A stretch of DNA of 54,252 bases from Clostridiales bacterium (GCA_012520815.1 JAAYNM010000086.1:1-54252); one strand, 5' to 3'; counted from the first letter of the stretch, positions 33,485 to 41,620 are shown. Made by a program: numbers and translations. The notes: a model not told the origin generated them from the sequence alone.

Positions 33485-34891
33485 TTACTCTGTGACATAC
33501 TGTGTCTGTGTAAGATACCATAGACCATTATATTCAACAAATGTCCATATCATATCTACACTAGAAACATCTTTATCTATTGTATATCCAGTAAAATAAA
33601 TCGTGTAATCATATTTTACATGACATGTAAAACAACTTTCACTATATCTGATAAAATCTGTTATCTCTCTACTAGTGAACTCTGTACTTGAAATTTTACT
33701 ATCAGGATAGAAATAAGTTGTAGCTGATTCTATACTTTCATAAAGAGTCGAGCCTGGACGAACATAACTAAATATATTTTTTGCGAGATTTGCAAAATTT
33801 CTAGCATATGCATATGTAACATCCTCAACATATGATTTAAATTCCGTTTCTGTATCTAAATCTGGAGCAAATCCAGCAGTATAAGAATCTTTATCATTAG
33901 TTATCACAAGTTCATTATCTTCTTTATCTACAACTTTGATTTGTGGTGTATTAAAAAATCCTTTAATTTCAAATTTATTTTGAACGGGTATATTTTCTAA
34001 ATATTCAGAAACTCCTGAAAGTATTTCTACTGGCTCGTTGCTTACGATATATGTATCTATCACTTCAATTCCATTTACAAATACTTTTGCATCTTCTGGT
34101 GCATAAATTGTTATGTTTGATGATTCTGGTAAATATTCGTCTATATCTATTGATCCGATTTCCCAATTTTTAAAGCCATGCTTAATCTTTCCGTCCTGAA
34201 CTAGAAATACCTTTGCTACTGCTTTATCTGCAGCATAAATTTCATATACAGGAGAAGAGGATGTGTTTTCCTTAGCTTCTTTATAAGTAATTTCCTTCCC
34301 ATCAATCTGAGCTTTTATATACTCTATCGCATAATCTTCATCTTCAAATTCATTTGTAACTCCAGAAATGTCACTAAAAAGTTCGTCTACACCTTTTACA
34401 TTAAAAGCCTTTGCGATTTCAGCTATTTTATTGTACGACATTCCTTTTTCATATCCATCAATAAAGCTATAAAAGAAGATCCAAACACCAACAACTATAA
34501 CTAGTAATACCGCTGCATAAATTAGTACTCCTGATTTAAATCTCGATTTCTTCTTTTTACTACCATTCTTACCTGATGACTTACCTATACTTTTGTTACT
34601 TCTACCTTTACTTGATTCTGTATCTAATTCTGCATTTTGTCTTGTATCGGAGTTGTTAGCATTAGTTTTCTTTTTATTTGAAGTAGTCTTTTTATTGGTA
34701 CTTGTTCTTTTCCTTGTACCACTATTTTCTTTTTTATCCTTCATATTTTCTAACATTCTAATATCTTTTTCAAATTCTATATCATCAACGAATTCTATAT
34801 CCGGAAAAATTTCCTTCTCCAATATTAAATTAGCATTATCTACGCCTAAATCCTTGTCTATCTTTTTATTTTTATTTGTATTATCGCTCAT
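33485..34891 (-). CDS. Single-pass membrane protein with basic disordered N-terminus
   Basis: Unrecognised, 468 residues. Residues 1-120 are cytoplasmic and low-complexity: an acidic start, then a Lys/Ser/Thr/Asn tract from about 58 to 118. One membrane helix follows (about 121-143), then an outer region: an alpha-helical part (about 150-190), a beta-rich part (NITIYAPEDAKVFVNGIEV near 255) that resembles TcaA-like repeats, and a C-terminal NTF2-like fold (TFVEYNGLWYLTQTQYV). It follows the phosphodiester glycosidase gene by 21 bp, so both are likely expressed together and act at the cell surface. The 23471-24607 product is built on the same plan. Confidence 0.75.
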   Translation of the reverse strand: MSDNTNKNKKIDKDLGVDNANLILEKEIFPDIEFVDDIEFEKDIRMLENMKDKKENSGTRKRTSTNKKTTSNKKKTNANNSDTRQNAELDTESSKGRSNKSIGKSSGKNGSKKKKSRFKSGVLIYAAVLLVIVVGVWIFFYSFIDGYEKGMSYNKIAEIAKAFNVKGVDELFSDISGVTNEFEDEDYAIEYIKAQIDGKEITYKEAKENTSSSPVYEIYAADKAVAKVFLVQDGKIKHGFKNWEIGSIDIDEYLPESSNITIYAPEDAKVFVNGIEVIDTYIVSNEPVEILSGVSEYLENIPVQNKFEIKGFFNTPQIKVVDKEDNELVITNDKDSYTAGFAPDLDTETEFKSYVEDVTYAYARNFANLAKNIFSYVRPGSTLYESIESATTYFYPDSKISSTEFTSREITDFIRYSESCFTCHVKYDYTIYFTGYTIDKDVSSVDMIWTFVEYNGLWYLTQTQYVTE

Positions 34892-34912
34892 TTTTTTACC
34901 TTTCTATTGAAT

Positions 34913-35938
34913 CTACTGAACTATAAATGATGTTGGGCATCTTCTTGGACCTGTTGGTGAGTATGGTTTATTAATAACTTCACCTTCATATACCATCTGT
35001 GTTGATGTTCCTCCATCCATACAAGAAGCATTTACAGCACCATATTCCATCATAATATATGTCATATCCTTAAATGTCGCGCCAATACTTTCTGCCTGTC
35101 TTCCGTCCACAACCAAAAGCAATACTGAACCATCCGCTGTTTGTCCAATAGCTGTACGTGGATTTTTGCCTCCACCGTATGTCGTTGTATCTGGCACAGT
35201 CAGTGGTTCACCATCTATAAGTAAAAATGGGCCTGTTGTATGTTCTGTATGCACACAGTCCCTGATTCCCATATCTATTGCTTCTTGGGCCGTCATTTTA
35301 CCAACTACAAGTATGTTATCCTCTGTAAATCCAGTAATGTTATATGTTGTATTTAGGCTGCCCATAAGCAATTCACCTTGAGATATAACTGCTCCAACTG
35401 GCATAGCAGAATATGAGTAACTTCCCATATCCACGAATTCTCCACCATTTATTCCTGCAACAGCATCATATCTATCACAAATTTCTTTTACTACTTGACC
35501 TGTTCCTTCGAAAAACTCAGGTATAGTTCCAACAAAAACTCTTGATGGATCTTTTACAATAATCATCTTACCTTTATATGTATCACCTGTAATATCTAGA
35601 ACTTGAATTTCTGGTATGTCTTCTGAAACTTTATCATTTGGATCTATATTAACAAGTTCTGTGTCAGACACTGTTCCATCTGCAACTTCCATCATAAGAT
35701 TACTCTCTACAATCTCGCTAATTTCTTCTTTGGAAAGATAAATATTTGCCACCCATCCCATAGCACTTGTCTCCTGCAATGCGCAAACAAATTGATTTTT
35801 GGCAGCATTTGATGGACCATGTATAAGTATAAAACATACTCCTAACAAAAATATGAGTACTAAAGCAACAGTAGTTAATAGCACCGCAAAGAACTTTCCT
35901 ATTCCTGAAGTTACCTTTTTAAGTGTTGTATTCTTCAT
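34913..35938 (-). CDS. Phosphodiester glycosidase (NAGPA-domain) family protein
   Basis: A 341-residue membrane-anchored protein: N-terminal membrane helix (about 14-38), linker, then the NAGPA domain (about 120-341) with AVAGINGGEFVD, GGGKNPRTAIGQTADGSVLLLVVDGRQ and MDGGTSTQMVY, the family's signature blocks. Relatives remove sugars linked by a phosphodiester or are tied to exopolysaccharide turnover; the substrate here is unknown. A leader with two inverted repeats precedes it, and the ribosome site GAAAGGAAAGG is close to the ATG. It leads a two-gene operon with the 468-residue membrane protein. Confidence 0.87.
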   Translation of the reverse strand: MKNTTLKKVTSGIGKFFAVLLTTVALVLIFLLGVCFILIHGPSNAAKNQFVCALQETSAMGWVANIYLSKEEISEIVESNLMMEVADGTVSDTELVNIDPNDKVSEDIPEIQVLDITGDTYKGKMIIVKDPSRVFVGTIPEFFEGTGQVVKEICDRYDAVAGINGGEFVDMGSYSYSAMPVGAVISQGELLMGSLNTTYNITGFTEDNILVVGKMTAQEAIDMGIRDCVHTEHTTGPFLLIDGEPLTVPDTTTYGGGKNPRTAIGQTADGSVLLLVVDGRQAESIGATFKDMTYIMMEYGAVNASCMDGGTSTQMVYEGEVINKPYSPTGPRRCPTSFIVQ

Positions 35939-35958
35939 TTCTATTTTCCTTTCCTTTC

Positions 35959-36018
35959 ATACATAAAAAGTCATTTTTATGTATCTAATATTGTTTCATA
36001 ATCAACTCTAAATGAAAC
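35959..36018 (-). promoter_or_regulatory. Inverted repeats upstream of the phosphodiester glycosidase gene
   Basis: A perfect 11-bp hairpin, ATACATAAAAA (35959-35969) with 35974-35984, lies just upstream of the ribosome site. A second repeat, GTTTCAT (35993-35999) and ATGAAAC (36012-36018), lies further up. The first may be a leader structure, the second a protein site; no clear -35/-10 pair was found. Confidence 0.4.
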
Positions 36019-36082
36019 ACATAATAATGTTAATTTTAAATGATGTTACAAAGAATATCAATACAAATATTTTCTATTTCAA

Positions 36083-36119
36083 AACAAAAAAAACTGAAAC
36101 ATATTGTTTCAGCTTTTTT
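36083..36119 (-). terminator. Terminator of tRNA-Leu(AAG)
   Basis: CTGAAACA (36094-36101) and TGTTTCAG (36105-36112) form the stem, with A-run and T-run outside it, directly after the minus-strand tRNA. Confidence 0.85.
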
Positions 36120-36124
36120 ACAAA

Positions 36125-36207
36125 TGCGGGAAAAGGGACTTGAACCCTCACTTCCTACGGAAACATGATCCTTAGTCATGCCTGTCTGCCAATTCCAGCA
36201 TTCCCGC
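36125..36207 (-). tRNA. tRNA-Leu (anticodon AAG)
   Basis: Acceptor GCGGGAA/TTCCCGC, anticodon stem CATGA/TCATG with loop CTAAGGA (anticodon AAG, reads CUU), a class II variable arm (TTTCCGTAGGAA), discriminator A, no encoded CCA. A at position 34 is rare in bacteria apart from tRNA-Arg(ACG); it would be expected to become inosine through TadA. Confidence 0.93.
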
Positions 36208-36240
36208 AAGCCATCGGGTACTCTCGCAACCGACCTAGGT

Positions 36241-36269
36241 ATAATATCAAAACACCATCAAAATGTCAA
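36241..36269 (-). promoter_or_regulatory. Promoter of tRNA-Leu(AAG)
   Basis: Minus strand TTGACA (36264-36269), 17-bp spacer, TATTAT (36241-36246). Confidence 0.8.
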
Positions 36270-36313
36270 TATGTTTTTTTAATTTTTTAAGACAATTGAC
36301 AAAATATTTTTCC

Positions 36314-36342
36314 TTGACTATTTGTTTGTATTAAAATATAAT
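36314..36342 (+). promoter_or_regulatory. Promoter of tRNA-Leu(CAG)
   Basis: TTGACT (36314-36319), 17-bp spacer, TATAAT (36337-36342), 11 bp before the tRNA. It is divergent from the neighbouring tRNA promoter. Confidence 0.85.
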
Positions 36343-36353
36343 AGCGGATGTCT

Positions 36354-36435
36354 GCAGTAGTGGCGCAATTGGTATACGCGCATGTTTCAGGTACATGTGG
36401 AGCAATCCGTGTGGGTTCGAGTCCCATCTACTGCA
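36354..36435 (+). tRNA. tRNA-Leu (anticodon CAG)
   Basis: Acceptor GCAGTAG/CTACTGC, anticodon stem CATGT/ACATG with loop TTCAGGT (anticodon CAG, reads CUG), class II variable arm, T-loop TTCGAGT, discriminator A, no encoded CCA. Confidence 0.94.
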
Positions 36436-36436
36436 T

Positions 36437-36464
36437 AAAAAGGTTCATGATAGAACCTTTTTTT
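36437..36464 (+). terminator. Terminator of tRNA-Leu(CAG)
   Basis: AAAAAGGTTC pairs with GAACCTTTTT around ATGATA and runs into seven Ts, 2 bp after the tRNA. Confidence 0.88.
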
Positions 36465-36468
36465 ATAC

Positions 36469-36496
36469 ACAAAAAAAGCCTGTGTATAACACAGGC
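36469..36496 (-). terminator. Terminator of the infC-rpmI-rplT operon
   Basis: GCCTGTGT (36478-36485) and ACACAGGC (36489-36496) pair; the minus strand continues with TTTTTTT. It lies about 20 bp past the rplT stop. Confidence 0.88.
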
Positions 36497-36514
36497 CTTA
36501 ATAGATAAATATTA

Positions 36515-36871
36515 TTATGCTAATTTAGATTTAGCAAGTTCTGCAAGCTTTGTAAAGCCCTCTGCATCATTAACTGCCATTTCTGCTAACATCTTTCTAT
36601 TCATTTCAACTTCTGCTAACTTTAAACCATACATTAATTTGCTGTATGATAAACCGTTCATTCTAGCTGCTGCATTAATTCTTGCAATCCATAACTGTCT
36701 GAACTGTCTCTTTCTTTCTTTTCTACCAGCATAAGAGCTTGTTAAAGCTCTCATAACTGACTGCTTAGCTACTCTGTACTGCTTAGATCTAGCGCCTCTA
36801 TATCCTTTAGCTAACTTTAATGTTCTATTCTGTCTTTTTTTAGCGTTTAATCCGCCTTTAATTCTTGCCAT
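36515..36871 (-). CDS. rplT: 50S ribosomal protein L20
   Basis: The 118-residue protein is the usual length and highly basic, beginning [24 protein letters not shown]-type (ARIKGG, RRKILKLAKGY family start) and containing [20 protein letters not shown]20 binds 23S rRNA early in assembly and, in many bacteria, represses its own operon by binding the mRNA leader. It is third in infC-rpmI-rplT, 28 bp after rpmI. Confidence 0.97.
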   Translation of the reverse strand: MARIKGGLNAKKRQNRTLKLAKGYRGARSKQYRVAKQSVMRALTSSYAGRKERKRQFRQLWIARINAAARMNGLSYSKLMYGLKLAEVEMNRKMLAEMAVNDAEGFTKLAELAKSKLA

Positions 36872-36899
36872 CTTAATTTCCTCCTATCAACAATTTATC

Positions 36900-37097
36900 T
36901 TATAAATAAGGTAAGATCTTCTTCATGTTCTTAACGTTTGTAGCGTCAGTCATTGTTGCTTTTCTTAAATTTCTCTTTCTCTTTGTTGACTTCTTTGTTA
37001 AGATATGGCTCTTGTAAGCTTTCATTCTCTTTAACTTACCTGTACCTGTCTTTTTAAAACGTTTTGCTGCTGCTTTGTTTGTTTTGATTTTTGGCAT
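36900..37097 (-). CDS. rpmI: 50S ribosomal protein L35
   Basis: A 65-residue basic protein beginning [20 protein letters not shown], the L35 signature, then [25 protein letters not shown]. Normal length. It lies between infC and rplT, the standard order, and is probably controlled with them through the infC leader. Confidence 0.97.
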   Translation of the reverse strand: MPKIKTNKAAAKRFKKTGTGKLKRMKAYKSHILTKKSTKRKRNLRKATMTDATNVKNMKKILPYL

Positions 37098-37129
37098 TCT
37101 AGTATCCTCCTAAAATTATCTATTTTAAC

Positions 37130-37636
37130 TTATTTTTTTTCAGTTAAAATCATCATAATGCTTTTGCCTTCCAATTTCGCTGGCTTTTCGATAACAGAAA
37201 CATCAGCAAGCACCTTGGCGAAGTCATCAAGAATATGCTTACTACTGCTCATATGTGCCATCTCTCGGCCTCTGAATCTGAGTGTTACTTTAACCTTATC
37301 ACCTTTAGCAAGGAATTTTCTAGCCATCGCTGCTTTAGTATTAAGGTCATTTGTCTCAATATTAGGTGATAGACGTACTTCCTTAATGTCTACAACCTTT
37401 TGCTTCTTTTTAGCTTCTTTTGCTTTTCTGACAAGCTCATATCTGTATTTACCGTAATCGATAATTTTACAAACAGGTGGCTTTGCACCGGGAGCAATCT
37501 TTACAAGATCAAGGTCTGCGTCCTTTGCTAATTTCAAAGCATCTTTTGCTGACATTATGCCAAGCTGTTCGCCGTCTTCTCCAACCAAACGAATCTCTTT
37601 ATCTCTGATTTGCTCGTTAATCATTAATTCGCTAAT
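37130..37636 (-). CDS. infC: Translation initiation factor IF-3, AUU start codon
   Basis: Binds the 30S subunit, checks start-codon pairing and blocks premature 50S joining. The 168-residue protein begins (M)SELMINEQIRDKEIRLV and contains both domains with the linker (KKKQKVVDIKEVRLSP). The start is ATT at 37634-37636: GGAGG lies nine bases upstream of it, but 21 bases upstream of the first ATG (37624), and homologs keep residues before that Met. A rare AUU start lets IF-3 limit its own synthesis, as known for E. coli and Bacillus infC. The frame runs on to 37678 only through the terminator stem of the leader. Confidence 0.95.
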   Translation of the reverse strand: MSELMINEQIRDKEIRLVGEDGEQLGIMSAKDALKLAKDADLDLVKIAPGAKPPVCKIIDYGKYRYELVRKAKEAKKKQKVVDIKEVRLSPNIETNDLNTKAAMARKFLAKGDKVKVTLRFRGREMAHMSSSKHILDDFAKVLADVSVIEKPAKLEGKSIMMILTEKK

Positions 37637-37783
37637 AGTAGTACACCTCCAATTGATAAATAAAAAAGTGGATAGCATAACTATCCACTAAAATTCAAAT
37701 CACGACTAATCGTTTTTAAATATTAACACCATGTAGCCTTTGCCCATGGGTGAGAGTGGATACTCTGCTTTGCTTTTTACAAC
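37637..37783 (-). promoter_or_regulatory. infC leader with antiterminator and terminator (L20-leader type)
   Basis: A leader of about 147 bases. The terminator is AGTGGATAG (37667-37675) with CTATCCACT (37681-37689), followed on the minus strand by TTTTTTATTT. Upstream in the transcript, the block complementary to 37755-37762 is TATCCACT, identical to one terminator arm, so it can pair with the other arm and prevent termination. Position and logic fit the ribosomal-protein L20 leader of Firmicutes. Confidence 0.78.
37662..37689 (-). terminator. Attenuator in the infC leader
   Basis: A 9-bp perfect stem around TTATG with six Ts after it, 25 bp upstream of the infC ribosome site. It is expected to terminate transcription when the alternative pairing does not form. 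Confidence 0.85.
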
Positions 37784-37789
37784 TCCATA

Positions 37790-37818
37790 ATATTATCACG
37801 ATTACAAGTCATTGTCAA
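37790..37818 (-). promoter_or_regulatory. Promoter of infC-rpmI-rplT
   Basis: Minus strand TTGACA (37813-37818), 17-bp spacer, TAATAT (37790-37795). Confidence 0.75.
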
Positions 37819-37841
37819 CTGTATTTTAACAACTTCCTATT

Positions 37842-37982
37842 TTAGCCATTTACTATTACCCCCTTCTCTATTTTATATTTCTTTTCAACATTTTCAAAAA
37901 GATTATTATCATGTGTAACAATTATTACAGATTTACCTAATTTAGACGCCTGTTGCAACTCTTCAAAGATAATTTTTGAATT
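37842..37982 (-). pseudogene. C-terminal stump of an ABC transporter ATPase
   Basis: The minus strand encodes about 46 residues, NSKIIFEELQQASKLG then KSVIIVTHDNNLF and a KIEKGVIVNG ending, then TAA at 37842. This is the end of an ABC ATPase of the LolD/MacB/bacteriocin-export type, including the H-loop His in VTHD. An in-frame stop lies directly upstream of NSK; Walker A, signature and Walker B regions are gone. The break falls beside the -35 of the divergent YtrA-type gene, so that cassette or a deletion appears to have removed the rest. There is no start codon or ribosome site. Confidence 0.8.
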
Positions 37983-37985
37983 TTA

Positions 37986-38039
37986 TTGACAATAATAATT
38001 TCATATGCTAATCTGTGTGTACTATGTCACATAGTACAC
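37986..38039 (+). promoter_or_regulatory. Promoter and YtrA-type operator of the ABC cassette
   Basis: TTGACA (37986-37991), 17-bp spacer, weak -10 TAATCT (38009-38014). A perfect 11-bp inverted repeat follows: GTGTACTATGT (38017-38027), one C, and its complement (38029-38039). It would cover the transcription start and has the GTGTA...TACAC form of YtrA-family operators. Confidence 0.8.
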
Positions 38040-38071
38040 CAAACACATGGCAACAGAAACGGAGGTAATAT

Positions 38072-38449
38072 ATGTTTCAATTGGATTTATTATCCAGGAC
38101 TCCTGTATATGAGCAAATTATTAATCAGCTTGAGTCATTTGTTTTAAACGACATATTAACACCCCACACGCAACTACCTTCAGTACGAGGATTATCCGTT
38201 GAATTATCTATTAATCCAAATACTATTCAAAAGTCATATTCAGAGTTAGACCACAGAGGCATTATCTACTCCGTCCCCGGAAGAGGGTGTTTCATCTCTG
38301 AGGATGCTAAGAGCATCTTAAGTAACCTTAGTAGAAGCAAGTTATCGTCACTTGAGGATCTATTTTCAGAATTAAAGGTAGCAGGTGTTACAAAAGACGA
38401 AATAAAGACTATAGTCGATTCGGTTTATGAGAAAGGGGCAAAATTATGA
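38072..38449 (+). CDS. GntR-family regulator, YtrA subfamily
   Basis: A 125-residue repressor: winged helix (about 5-75) with TPVYEQIINQLESFVLNDIL, LPSVRGLSVELSINPNTIQKSYSELDHRGII and PGRGCFI, and a short helical dimerisation tail, as in the YtrA subfamily, which lacks a large ligand domain. GGAGG precedes the ATG. Its stop overlaps the next start (ATGA), so it is co-translated with the ABC ATPase. A perfect palindrome at the promoter is its likely operator. YtrA-type regulators commonly control ABC exporters induced by cell-envelope antibiotics. Confidence 0.92.
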   Translation: MFQLDLLSRTPVYEQIINQLESFVLNDILTPHTQLPSVRGLSVELSINPNTIQKSYSELDHRGIIYSVPGRGCFISEDAKSILSNLSRSKLSSLEDLFSELKVAGVTKDEIKTIVDSVYEKGAKL

Positions 38450-39348
38450 TAACCACAAACGAGCTTACAAAGACATTTGATGGATTCACTGCCGTAAACA
38501 ACATTTCATGCAATATTCAAAAAGGATGCGTATATGGAATGGTTGGATCTAATGGTGCTGGTAAATCCACATTTTTAAGACTTATTACTGGCGTTTACAA
38601 ACCAGATAAGGGTTCAATTTTAATTGATGACGAACCTGTATTTGAAAATCCAAGTATAAAGTCAAAGATTTCATATGTACCTGATGAATTGTTTTTCCTT
38701 CAGGGCTCAAGCATTAAAAGAATGAGTGATTTTTACAAAAATGTATATCCTAGATTTGATTCAGAAAGATGCAAATATTTAACAGAGGCCTTCAAACTTA
38801 GTTATGACAAATCAATTGCTACCTTTTCTAAAGGTATGAAGAGGCAGGCTGCTATTATTTTAGCATTGTCATGTAAAACAGACTATATGTTTTTTGATGA
38901 AACATTTGATGGATTAGATCCAGTTATGAGAAACCTTGTAAAAGGATTAATATGTCAGGATGTTATGGAGCGAAATGCAACCGCTATTATAACTTCACAT
39001 TCCCTTAGAGAATTGGAAGATATTTGTGATCAGCTTGCACTACTTCACAAAGGTGGCCTTGTTCTTGAAAATGATATACAGAATTTAAAAACTGCTCAGT
39101 TCAAAGTTCAAATCGCATTTAGCAATGAATATGATGAGACTTTATTTACAGATATTGATTTTTCAAGATTTAGAAAGAACGGTTCTGTTTCAACTATGAT
39201 AGTAAAAGGTGACAGAGATGAAACTGTATCTAAACTTAACAAGCTAAAACCAGTGCTTCTAGATGTACTTCCACTCACGCTTGAAGAAGTATTTACCTAT
39301 GAAATGGAAGCTCTTGGATATAATTTTGAAAATGTATTGGAGGCGTAA
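38446..39348 (+). CDS. ABC transporter ATP-binding protein
   Basis: A 300-residue ATPase with Walker A GSNGAGKSTFLRLI near 34, Q-loop region, signature FSKGMKRQAAIILALS near 126 (SKGM in place of SGGQ, as in YtrB/BcrA-like proteins), Walker B YMFFDETFDGLDP near 148, and H-loop TSHSLRELED. A C-terminal extension of about 80 residues follows. It is translationally coupled to the regulator and starts 2 bp ahead of the permease gene. A role in antimicrobial-peptide or cell-wall-antibiotic export or sensing is inferred from the regulator type only. Confidence 0.93.
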   Translation: MITTNELTKTFDGFTAVNNISCNIQKGCVYGMVGSNGAGKSTFLRLITGVYKPDKGSILIDDEPVFENPSIKSKISYVPDELFFLQGSSIKRMSDFYKNVYPRFDSERCKYLTEAFKLSYDKSIATFSKGMKRQAAIILALSCKTDYMFFDETFDGLDPVMRNLVKGLICQDVMERNATAIITSHSLRELEDICDQLALLHKGGLVLENDIQNLKTAQFKVQIAFSNEYDETLFTDIDFSRFRKNGSVSTMIVKGDRDETVSKLNKLKPVLLDVLPLTLEEVFTYEMEALGYNFENVLEA

Positions 39349-39350
39349 TC

Positions 39351-41540
39351 ATGAAAAACATATTTAATTTCAAGTTATATAAAGAAACCTTCGAACAATT
39401 AAAGGTTGTAGGTTCCATTTTTACTGTTATTTTAAGTATTATTGCTATTTTAATCCCTGTATCCAAGTTTTTGGAATATAAATCTGGTTTAGAAAATGGC
39501 TACTATTCTGAATCATCTAAAATCATCCTTTATTCTGGTGATGTAGGCTCATATTTGATGATTGCTTTTATCTTAGCTGCTCCGATTATAACACTAATAG
39601 CTTTTAATTTCCTTACAAGGAGAAATTCTTCTGATTTTTACCATAGTATTCCACATAAAAGAGGATCTCTTTTCACAAGCATTTTTGTAGCAATTTCATC
39701 ATGGTTGCTTATTGTGATAATTATACCTACAATAATTATGAATATATTCTTCGCGATATACTCTGCACACATAGCAATTAGTATCTTTGAATTATATATT
39801 ATTGCTTTGAATATTTTTATTGCATCAATGTTATGTTCAGTATCAATAGCTTTTGCTTGTACGCTTACCGGAACAATTCTTACAAATGTTGTCGTTTCAG
39901 GACTTATAATTTTCCTGCCTAGAATATTAATAGCTCTTTTTTCTTCAATGATTGTTTCGGCTATACCATTTTTGTTAGAACTTGATGTGCTATTTATTTT
40001 CAGAAATGACATTAATCTTATTACTGCCACATTTGGAAATACAAAGTTATTATCCACAATGGGTATACACACATTTTATTCTTTATTACTCACAGTAATA
40101 TATTTTGCAATAACATTGCTTTTATTTAATAAGCGTAAGAGTGAAGCCGCAGGAAATGGCGCAGTAAACAAAGTATTACAAACTGTATTTAGACTTTGCA
40201 TTGGATTTGTTACTACTATTCCACTAATTGCTATAATTTTTGATTTATTGACTGTAAATGATTCTAGCCCTAACACATATAGTCTTATACTTATATTTGT
40301 AATCGAAATTCTTATAGCTATTATTGCAATGTTCCTTTATGAATTATTATCTACAAGAAAAGTAAAGCAGGCAATAAAATCAATTTTAACATTACCAATA
40401 CTAGTTATTGTTGACGGCGCATTTATAGTAATATTGTTATTTATTTTTAATGTTTCGTTAAATTACACACCAACAGCAAGTGACATTACTGCTTTTTCAC
40501 TAAGTACAAGTGAGACATACTATTATGAAGATGAAACATATTACTTTGATGAAAAGCTTAAGAGTACTGATTTTAAAAATCCTGAACTTATTGAATTACT
40601 TACTACAACTTTAACCAGGAATGTAAATGAATTTAAAAATAATTATACTTATGATATGTTTTGGAACCGTTCTAGTGTATACATAACGTTCAAAGAAGGC
40701 TCAAAAGAAACTACTCGTATTCTTTATATGTCTGATACAGATTATAATAAATACAATACTTTGTTAACAAATATGACTGAATACGATAAGATTTTTACTG
40801 ACCTTCCGGACTTAGAAAAATCTACTACTGTTATTTCATCAAGATATTTGAATAACGCTCAAGCAAAAAAGATTTATGCTGAATTACAAAAAGCTATAGC
40901 TTCTAATCCTGAACCATTTATTAACTCAGTTAATGAGGATACATATTATGAAACTACTATAACCTTGGAAACTATATTCAATGGTAAGAAATGTACTGCC
41001 GAGCTTCCTGTACTTCCACAATATCAAGATTTATATAAAACATATTGTGAATATATAGCAGAAAACACTGAAAAGGACAAAGCCAAGGTACTGGATTTTT
41101 TAACTAATCCAGATAAATATGTATACGAATACAACGAACTATACTATACTTTTACTGCTTTAGATAATCAAGAAAGTAATACAACTTATTATAATGTTTT
41201 CTTCTCAAATATATTGGACTACTACATTGCTGTTAACGATCCCAAAAATTATAGCGCTGCGCAAATAGAACAATATAAAAACGAACTATTTGTTCCTAGT
41301 AAAGAGTGTTTAGAAGAATTCAAAACCATTGCAAGTTTAATTAATAACGTTTCGGATGGTGAAGAAAAGCAATTTATAATTCTAAATATTAGTGCTTCAA
41401 AGAATTATACCAATAGACAATATTTTGATTATTCGTTCGGTTTTTACATTCCAAAGTATTATGATTTATCTGTTTTAGATTCTTTTGTACCCGATTATGT
41501 AGATGAAAACTATTACGGCGAAGATGATATTTGGGAATAG
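39351..41540 (+). CDS. ABC transporter permease, large
   Basis: A 729-residue membrane subunit. The N-terminal half (about 15-375) has eight or so hydrophobic segments; the pattern FLTRRNSSDFYHSIPHKRGSLF near 88 is typical of ABC-2-like permeases paired with YtrA-type regulators. Residues about 385-729 are soluble, with repeated tyrosine-rich motifs (SETYYYEDETYYFDEKL) and probably outside the cell; this half is unusual in size. It is the last gene of the cassette and is followed by a strong terminator. The substrate is unknown. The only permease in the cassette; it likely pairs with the preceding ATPase as a homodimer. Confidence 0.88.
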   Translation: MKNIFNFKLYKETFEQLKVVGSIFTVILSIIAILIPVSKFLEYKSGLENGYYSESSKIILYSGDVGSYLMIAFILAAPIITLIAFNFLTRRNSSDFYHSIPHKRGSLFTSIFVAISSWLLIVIIIPTIIMNIFFAIYSAHIAISIFELYIIALNIFIASMLCSVSIAFACTLTGTILTNVVVSGLIIFLPRILIALFSSMIVSAIPFLLELDVLFIFRNDINLITATFGNTKLLSTMGIHTFYSLLLTVIYFAITLLLFNKRKSEAAGNGAVNKVLQTVFRLCIGFVTTIPLIAIIFDLLTVNDSSPNTYSLILIFVIEILIAIIAMFLYELLSTRKVKQAIKSILTLPILVIVDGAFIVILLFIFNVSLNYTPTASDITAFSLSTSETYYYEDETYYFDEKLKSTDFKNPELIELLTTTLTRNVNEFKNNYTYDMFWNRSSVYITFKEGSKETTRILYMSDTDYNKYNTLLTNMTEYDKIFTDLPDLEKSTTVISSRYLNNAQAKKIYAELQKAIASNPEPFINSVNEDTYYETTITLETIFNGKKCTAELPVLPQYQDLYKTYCEYIAENTEKDKAKVLDFLTNPDKYVYEYNELYYTFTALDNQESNTTYYNVFFSNILDYYIAVNDPKNYSAAQIEQYKNELFVPSKECLEEFKTIASLINNVSDGEEKQFIILNISASKNYTNRQYFDYSFGFYIPKYYDLSVLDSFVPDYVDENYYGEDDIWE

Positions 41541-41585
41541 AAAAACACAAATTTTAAATTATTGTTACTCCTCTATTTTATAAAA

Positions 41586-41620
41586 CAATCCCCCTCGTTA
41601 TTGAGGGGGATTGTTTGTTT
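41586..41620 (+). terminator. Bidirectional terminator between the ABC cassette and yqeG
   Basis: CAATCCCCCTC (41586-41596) pairs with GAGGGGGATTG (41603-41613) around GTTATT. T-rich on both sides, it closes the permease (+) and yqeG (-). Confidence 0.9.

Noticed and set aside
37637-37678. Longer N-terminus for IF-3
   Set aside because: The ATG-like start lies inside the leader terminator, upstream of the ribosome site that serves the ATT codon.
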